From an uncultured Oscillospiraceae bacterium (GTDB lineage: Bacteria; Bacillota; Clostridia; Oscillospirales; Oscillospiraceae): a DNA stretch of 64,000 nt. The stretch spans positions 124,001 to 188,000 of the forward strand of contig CALWWW010000001.1 of the NCBI GenBank assembly GCA_944385365.1. The letters run 5' to 3'. Below, piece by piece: positions 59,772 to 64,000 of this stretch. The position numbers were made by a program, and so were the translations under genes. The first letter of the stretch is position 1. Each line of letters opens with the position of its first letter. The notes beneath the pieces were generated by a model. It was not told where the DNA came from. It saw only the letters and a list, made by a program, of their open reading frames with translations, and did no database searches.

Positions 59772-60065
59772 TTTTGTAACAATACAAAAAACGCCGCACT
59801 TTGCTATGTAAAAGCAGATTCTGTATTTTTGAAATAAATTCTTGGATTGTTAACAGTTTTTTAATAGTTATTGCAACATTTTTTCCATTTTGTCTGCTAT
59901 TTCTGTTTGGTCATAGTGCACAGACGGTAAATTTGGACGGTATTTTGTTTGCCGTAAAATAAATTTGTACGGTCTCATTTGGGAAGTTTCCGCCGGTTCC
60001 GACGGCGTTCCGCCGAGTTGTTCTCCATTGAATTTCCAGTTTCCTCCTTATTGTATGGTACAAAT
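59772..60065. promoter_or_regulatory. Cluster of AraR-like operators upstream of araR
   Basis: Inverted repeat TTTTGTA acaa TACAAAA (59772-59789), direct repeats AAATTTGGACGGT (59929) and AAATTTGTACGGT (59961) exactly 32 bp apart, and ATTGTATGGTACAAAT (60050-60065), a mirror of the AraR palindrome. Together with the box at 59747, five sites spread over 320 bp of AT-rich DNA fit looping repression of both divergent units. The gap of 552 bp between genes holds nothing else that I can see. Confidence 0.5.
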
Positions 60066-60181
60066 ATTATTTTGTCTTGCCATCATACTACAAGTGTGAT
60101 ATGCTTGGTCCAAGAATGGCGTTCGCCCGCGTGCCGCCGCGTCCGGCGGCGTGGACGTGCAAATAAGGAGAATCCGAACCT

Positions 60182-61255
60182 ATGCAACCAAAATACCAGT
60201 TGGTGGCCGGTACGCTGCGGGAGGAAATCCGCAGCGGCCGCTATCGGGACACCATGCTGCTGCCCACGGAATATGAGCTTTGCTCCCAGTTCCATATGAG
60301 CCGTCAGACCGTGCGGCAGGCCCTGAGTGTGCTGGTCAGTGAGGGACTCATTGAACGGCGTCAGGGCAGCGGTTCCCATATTCTGGCCACGCCCAATCCG
60401 GCGGCCAGTCCCCGGCGGACCGTGGCCGTCGTCACCACCTATATCAGCAACTATATTTTTCCCAATATTCTGCGGGAGATTGAAACGGTGCTGGCCGCCA
60501 ACAACGGCGCCCCCACCCTCTTCGCCACCCAAAACCACATCGGCAATGAGCGCCGGATTTTACAGACGCTGCTGGACGGCGATCTGCCCGACGGCATTCT
60601 GGTGGAGGGCACCAAAACGGGCCTGCCCTCTCCCAACCTGGACCTGTACGAGCAGCTGCGCCGCCAGGGCGTTCCCCTGGTCTTTATGCACGGTATCTAT
60701 CGGGAGCTGGAGGGCAGCACCGTATCAGTCATGGACGACAACCGGGGCGGCGGCCGCCAGCTGGTGGAATACCTGCACCAGAAGGGCCACACGGCCATCG
60801 GCGGATTTTTCAAAAGCGACGACATCCAGGGCGTGGAGCGGTACGCCGGTTATGCCGAGGCCCTGCGGGACCTGGGCCTGCCTCTGGAGGACCGCCACGT
60901 TTTCTGGTACAACACCGAGCACCGGGAACGGCTGCTCAACGACGACCAATACTGTCAGCGGATCAGTAGCATTTTCAAGCACTGCACAGCCCTGGTCTGC
61001 TACAACGATGAAATCGCGGCGCGGCTCATTGCCATGCTGATCAAGCGGGGCGTCCGGGTGCCGGAGGACCTAGCGGTAGTCAGCTTCGACGACAGCCCCT
61101 ACTGTGACATCTCCCCGGTCCCCGTTACTTCTCTTTCCCACGGCCAGCAGAACGCCGGACGCATGGCCGCCGATCTGCTGATGCGGCTGATGCAGGGCCA
61201 GCCCTGCCAATCCCAGGTGATTCCCTGGCAGCTGGTTTCCCGGCAGAGCGGTTAA
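60182..61255 (+). CDS. araR: AraR-type transcriptional repressor (GntR-LacI chimera)
   Basis: A 357-residue regulator. The N-terminal GntR winged helix reads 'GTLREEIRSGRYRDTMLLPT' and 'MSRQTVRQALSVLVSEGLIE'. The C-terminal LacI/GalR-type sugar-binding domain includes 'AVVTTYISNYIFPNILREIE', 'QLVEYLHQKGHTAIGGFF' and 'VSFDDSPYCDISPVPVTSL'. This chimeric form defines AraR of Firmicutes, which releases DNA when L-arabinose binds. It is divergent from the arabinose transport and catabolism operon, with candidate operators between them. AAGGAG precedes the ATG. Confidence 0.92.
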   Translation: MQPKYQLVAGTLREEIRSGRYRDTMLLPTEYELCSQFHMSRQTVRQALSVLVSEGLIERRQGSGSHILATPNPAASPRRTVAVVTTYISNYIFPNILREIETVLAANNGAPTLFATQNHIGNERRILQTLLDGDLPDGILVEGTKTGLPSPNLDLYEQLRRQGVPLVFMHGIYRELEGSTVSVMDDNRGGGRQLVEYLHQKGHTAIGGFFKSDDIQGVERYAGYAEALRDLGLPLEDRHVFWYNTEHRERLLNDDQYCQRISSIFKHCTALVCYNDEIAARLIAMLIKRGVRVPEDLAVVSFDDSPYCDISPVPVTSLSHGQQNAGRMAADLLMRLMQGQPCQSQVIPWQLVSRQSG

Positions 61256-61268
61256 CCATACCCACAGT

Positions 61269-61303
61269 ACAAGCCCACCGACGGCAGCCGGTGGGCTTGT
61301 TTG
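61269..61303. terminator. Bidirectional terminator after araR
   Basis: ACAAGCCCACCG (61269-61280) pairs with CGGTGGGCTTGT (61289-61300). It lies 6 bp from the stop of the convergent peptidoglycan-binding gene. Confidence 0.85.
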
Positions 61304-61308
61304 TTGCC

Positions 61309-62652
61309 CTACACCCCCTGGGCAATGGCGGCGATGGCCGCCCAGGTCAGTGGGCCGGTGATGCCTGTCACCTCCAGGTCCACCCGCTTCTGAACCGCTT
61401 TGACGGCGGCTTCGGTGGCCGCGTCATAGACGCCGTTTTCCGTTACCGTCGGGAGAAACGTCACATTGAGGGCGGCCCGCCGCAGAAGCCGCTGCAGGCT
61501 GGCCACCTCCGGCCCCTCCTGCCCCGGCGTCAGAAATTTGCCGGGATAAATCTCGTCGGACGCGCTGAGATATTGCTCCGGCAGAGACGCCCGCAGCTGA
61601 TTGTAGGCATTGGTCAGGGCGTCCCAGGTGTCCCGGCCCACAATGCCGTCCACGGTCAAGCCCTGCTGCTGCTGGAACACGCGGATGGCCCGCTCCGTGT
61701 CCGGACCGAAAATGCCGTCAATGACAATCTTGGGCAGCGTATCGTCGAAGAAGCCCAGCACCGACAGGTAATATTGTATGGTGCGCACCGGGTCGCCCCG
61801 GTCGCCCTGGCGCAGAACCTTGGAGAAAATCCGGTCTACTTCATCAATGGTCAGGCCCTCGCCGGTCAGTTCGCCCAAGCCCTTGACGGCGTTGTAAATG
61901 GCCTTGATCTGATACCAGGTGGCCTTGCCCACCACGCCGTCCACCTGGAGATTGAAAATCTGCTGGAATTTCTTCACCATTTCCTCGGTGGCGGCGGAGA
62001 AAATGCCATTGAGGGGCAGGTCCTGGCCCAGGGCCGGATAGTTCCGGGCAATGCGGTTCAGCTCCCGCTGAATGGTCCGTACCTCCTCGCCCACGTCGCC
62101 CAGCCGCAGGGCCTTGCCGGGGTACGACGGCAGATTGGGCCCCGTGGGGGCGTCCCGGACAATGCCGATATCGTCGCCGTAGAACTGCTGCAAAATCTCA
62201 TAGGGTACCAGCCCCTGTTCCGCCAAATCCACAGTCCCCCACTGGCTCAGGCCGTCGCAGGTGACGGTGGTGCCGTTGCAATATTGGGTGAACAGGGGCT
62301 GTACGGTCCCCTGACGCACCACATAGTCGTTGAAAATCTCATCGACAATCTGGCCGACGTTTTCAAAAATCTCCCGGCCATGGATGTACTTCTGGTCATA
62401 CTGGGTGGTAGAGGTGATATCGAAGTCATACCCCCGGCTCCGGTACCACTCCGTATAGACCCGGTTCAGGGCAAAGGAAATCTGCGCCAGAATGTTGGCC
62501 CGGAGGGCCGCGTCGGGCCAGGTGGGAAAGATTTCGCTGGACGCCACATTTTTTATGTAATCCACAAAGGGGACCCGTACATTGGGCGCCGTTTTGTCGT
62601 CGGGCAAGCCGAGATGGACCGTGATGGTCTCGGGAATCACAGGCGTCGACAT
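61309..62652 (-). CDS. SpoIID-like protein with three peptidoglycan-binding domains
   Basis: A 447-residue protein. The N-terminal 165 residues ('VDYIKNVASSEIFPTWPDAA', 'ALRANILAQISFALNRVYTE', 'GREIFENVGQIVDEIFNDYV', 'CDGLSQWGTVDLAEQG') resemble SpoIID/LytB-type transglycosylase folds. Three PG_binding_1 repeats follow at about 175-245, 278-345 and 375-440, each with 'DG(V/I)(V/F)G..T'. No signal peptide is visible, which fits export from inside a forespore or mother cell. The likely role is spore cortex or wall handling (inference). Its ATG lies 3 bp after the stop of the upstream gene. Confidence 0.78.
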   Translation of the reverse strand: MSTPVIPETITVHLGLPDDKTAPNVRVPFVDYIKNVASSEIFPTWPDAALRANILAQISFALNRVYTEWYRSRGYDFDITSTTQYDQKYIHGREIFENVGQIVDEIFNDYVVRQGTVQPLFTQYCNGTTVTCDGLSQWGTVDLAEQGLVPYEILQQFYGDDIGIVRDAPTGPNLPSYPGKALRLGDVGEEVRTIQRELNRIARNYPALGQDLPLNGIFSAATEEMVKKFQQIFNLQVDGVVGKATWYQIKAIYNAVKGLGELTGEGLTIDEVDRIFSKVLRQGDRGDPVRTIQYYLSVLGFFDDTLPKIVIDGIFGPDTERAIRVFQQQQGLTVDGIVGRDTWDALTNAYNQLRASLPEQYLSASDEIYPGKFLTPGQEGPEVASLQRLLRRAALNVTFLPTVTENGVYDAATEAAVKAVQKRVDLEVTGITGPLTWAAIAAIAQGV

Positions 62653-62655
62653 GGC

Positions 62656-63180
62656 TCATTCCTCCCGCAGCTGTAGTTGAACCGGCTGCACCGTTTTGAT
62701 GCCGGGAAAAATATTGACCGTAGCCGTGACGGTTTCAAATTCCGGATGGCGGGCCACCAGCTGATAGGCGGCGTCCGGGTGGGGTTCGCCCGGTTCCACC
62801 GACTGCTGCCGCTCCGGGGCGGGCAGGGCAATGGCATCCACCAGACCGCTTTCGTCGGTGGTGCCGGTGTAAAAAACGTAATTTGTGCCGTCCCGCAGCT
62901 TGCGGCTGACGGTGACGTCGACGCCCTGCACCGGGATGGCCTGATTACCCCGGAAGGCCTGGACCCGCAGGACGCTGCGGCTGGGATTCTCCTTGAGAAA
63001 GTCCTCCAAGGCGGCGTTTTCAGACGCTGGAGCAGTAGAAGCCGCGGGCGGTGTGGCGGGAGCCGTGGGCGGCGCTGCGGGGGCCGTCGGCTCCACCGGT
63101 TGGGGCGCGGCGGCGCACTGCTTCCTTCTGGGGCAGTTGGCACAGCCGCCGGAGCATTGCAGGGGAGTATCGGATTCCAT
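62656..63180 (-). CDS. Cys-rich N-terminus plus Carboxypeptidase-regulatory-like domain protein
   Basis: A 174-residue protein. The start has a cysteine cluster 'CSGGCANCPRRKQC', and an Ala/Pro-rich linker follows (about 25-55). The rest is a transthyretin-like beta sandwich of the carboxypeptidase regulatory type ('VQAFRGNQAIPVQGVDVTVS', 'TDESGLVDAIALPAP'). It is translated just before the SpoIID-like protein, three bp apart. The two probably act together at the spore surface or wall. I know no characterised homolog. Confidence 0.6.
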   Translation of the reverse strand: MESDTPLQCSGGCANCPRRKQCAAAPQPVEPTAPAAPPTAPATPPAASTAPASENAALEDFLKENPSRSVLRVQAFRGNQAIPVQGVDVTVSRKLRDGTNYVFYTGTTDESGLVDAIALPAPERQQSVEPGEPHPDAAYQLVARHPEFETVTATVNIFPGIKTVQPVQLQLREE

Positions 63181-63246
63181 GGCGGTCACCTCATTTTTAT
63201 AAAGATGGTCCATCCTATGCGGCGGCCGCCAAAAGGGTGCAAAATA

Positions 63247-63432
63247 GCCGGGCCTGCGTCGCAGGCCCGGCCACAGTCTGTCGAAAAGTGCTTTCGACAG
63301 ACTGATGCGAGAATTCAACTTTTTAAAGTTGAATTCTCGGTCTATTGAAATCGGTGCAGGGGACTTTTTGTCCCCCGCACACACCCCCTGCTGCTCTATT
63401 ACGTCAGTTTTTGCAGTTTTTTTGACAGTCTG
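63247..63432 (+). repeat. Multi-hairpin intergenic repeat, family B, copy 2
   Basis: Same order as copy 1. A first stem GCCGGGCCTGC/GCAGGCCCGGC, then CAGTCTGTCGAAA/TTTCGACAGACTG, GAGAATTCAACTT/AAGTTGAATTCTC, and the shared GTGC-GGGGAC/GTCCCC-GCAC hairpin with CACCCCCTGCTGCTCT. It ends TTTTTTTGACAGT, 10 bp from the RNase J stop. The fourth hairpin and tail match copy 1 over about 60 bp; the first two stems differ but keep their pairing. Confidence 0.85.
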
Positions 63433-63441
63433 AGCAGTTTT

Positions 63442-64000
63442 TCAGAGTTCCATAATGACGGGGAGAATCATGGGATTGCGCTTGGTGGTCTTAAACAGAT
63501 AGTGGGACAGATCGGACTTGATGGCCGATTTGATGGCAGCCCAGTCGCGGGCCTGCCGGTTGCGGCACTTCTCCAATGCCCCCAGGGTGATCTCCCGGAG
63601 ATTGTCCATCAGCTCCTCGGACTCCTTCACATAGATAAAGCCGCGGGTGATGATATCGGGACCGGACAGGATGGAGCCGTCCTCGGCGCTGAGGTTCACC
63701 ACCACCACCAGCATACCGTCCTGGGCCAGATGCTTGCGGTCCCGCAGCACCACGCTGCCCACGTCGCCGACGCCGCTGCCGTCCACCAGGACCTTACCGG
63801 CGGGAACGGTGCCCGTCAGCTTGCAGGAGCGGCCCGTCAGCTCAATGACGCGGCCCAGGTCGGAAATGATGACATGGCGGGGGTCCATGCCCATGGCGTT
63901 GACGGCCAGTTTGGCGTGGATGCGCAGATGGCGCTGTTCACCGTGGACGGGAATAAAGAATCGGGGCTTCAGCAGGCCGTGGATGATCTTCAATTCCTCC
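63442..64000 (-). CDS. rnj: Ribonuclease J, C-terminal part (partial)
   Basis: The last about 185 residues of an RNase J-type metallo-beta-lactamase. 'KPRFFIPVHGEQRHLRIHAK' carries the conserved HGE-x(2)-H of the beta-CASP domain. 'SGVGDVGSVVLRDRKHLAQDGM' is the RNase J connector, and 'DIITRGFIYVKES' follows before a short C-terminal domain. RNase J is both an endonuclease and a 5'-3' exonuclease in RNA decay. The gene enters from beyond base 64000; the visible frame continues to the window edge. The repeat B copy lies just downstream. Confidence 0.92.
   Translation of the reverse strand, partial: EELKIIHGLLKPRFFIPVHGEQRHLRIHAKLAVNAMGMDPRHVIISDLGRVIELTGRSCKLTGTVPAGKVLVDGSGVGDVGSVVLRDRKHLAQDGMLVVVVNLSAEDGSILSGPDIITRGFIYVKESEELMDNLREITLGALEKCRNRQARDWAAIKSAIKSDLSHYLFKTTKRNPMILPVIMEL

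Overview
The window reads as a chromosomal segment of a high-GC, spore-forming Gram-positive of the Clostridia, most like the Oscillospiraceae (inference from gene content and base composition, not from a database search). Supporting genes are DnaD and DnaI primosome proteins, RNase J, MreC/MreD/PBP2, QueH, an AraR-type regulator, rubrerythrin, a thioredoxin/CD1871A/4Fe-4S membrane redox operon and a SpoIID-like peptidoglycan protein. Most coding sequence uses GC-ending codons. The AT-rich exceptions (the target-recognition part of the restriction enzyme, the Abi gene and the araR promoter region) stand out.

Layout. 1-3.3 kb: end of a TatD hydrolase, tRNA-Gly(CCC), and an MmeI-like single-chain restriction-modification enzyme. 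3.3-8.4 kb: PucR regulator divergent from a UroD-family enzyme, PadR plus lipoate ligase, rsmG. 8.4-11.1 kb: first copy of repeat family A, then a LysR/thioredoxin/CD1871A/4Fe-4S operon. 11.2-14.6 kb: DUF2156, GNAT, Dabb, QueH, rubrerythrin. 14.6-19.5 kb: arginine genes argF, argH and argG, with a membrane-anchored MerR regulator in between. 19.6-25.7 kb: HAD phosphatase, adenine deaminase, repeat family B, an unknown protein and a DUF2207 membrane protein. 25.8-31.6 kb: mnmE, an LDH-like protein lacking the catalytic His, a NifS-type desulfurase, repeat A, NAD synthetase. 31.8-42.1 kb: U32 peptidase, maf-mreC-mreD-PBP2, a flavoprotein, two facing repeat A copies, dnaD-dnaI. 42.1-47.3 kb: an operon of NTPase, FecCD-type permease, an ABC ATPase fused to a methyltransferase, a binding lipoprotein and XdhC. 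47.3-49.8 kb: a DUF362 ferredoxin gene interrupted at its 3' end by a small Abi defence islet. 49.8-61.3 kb: arabinose uptake and catabolism with AraR. 61.3-64 kb: a spore-type peptidoglycan-binding pair, repeat B, RNase J.

The most striking segment is 48.36-49.73 kb. A HEPN-type Abi_2 gene is preceded by its own promoter and a short structured RNA that ends in an intrinsic terminator. The whole 1,275-bp unit sits between two 91-bp direct repeats formed from the 3' end of the DUF362 gene. The left repeat rebuilds the last 31 codons of the target with only synonymous changes, so the islet inserted without destroying its target. It carries no recombinase.

Other items worth follow-up are the ABC-ATPase/methyltransferase fusion in an XdhC-linked importer operon, two families of multi-hairpin intergenic repeats (four and two copies), a MerR promoter with a 19-bp spacer, and clustered AraR-like operators.
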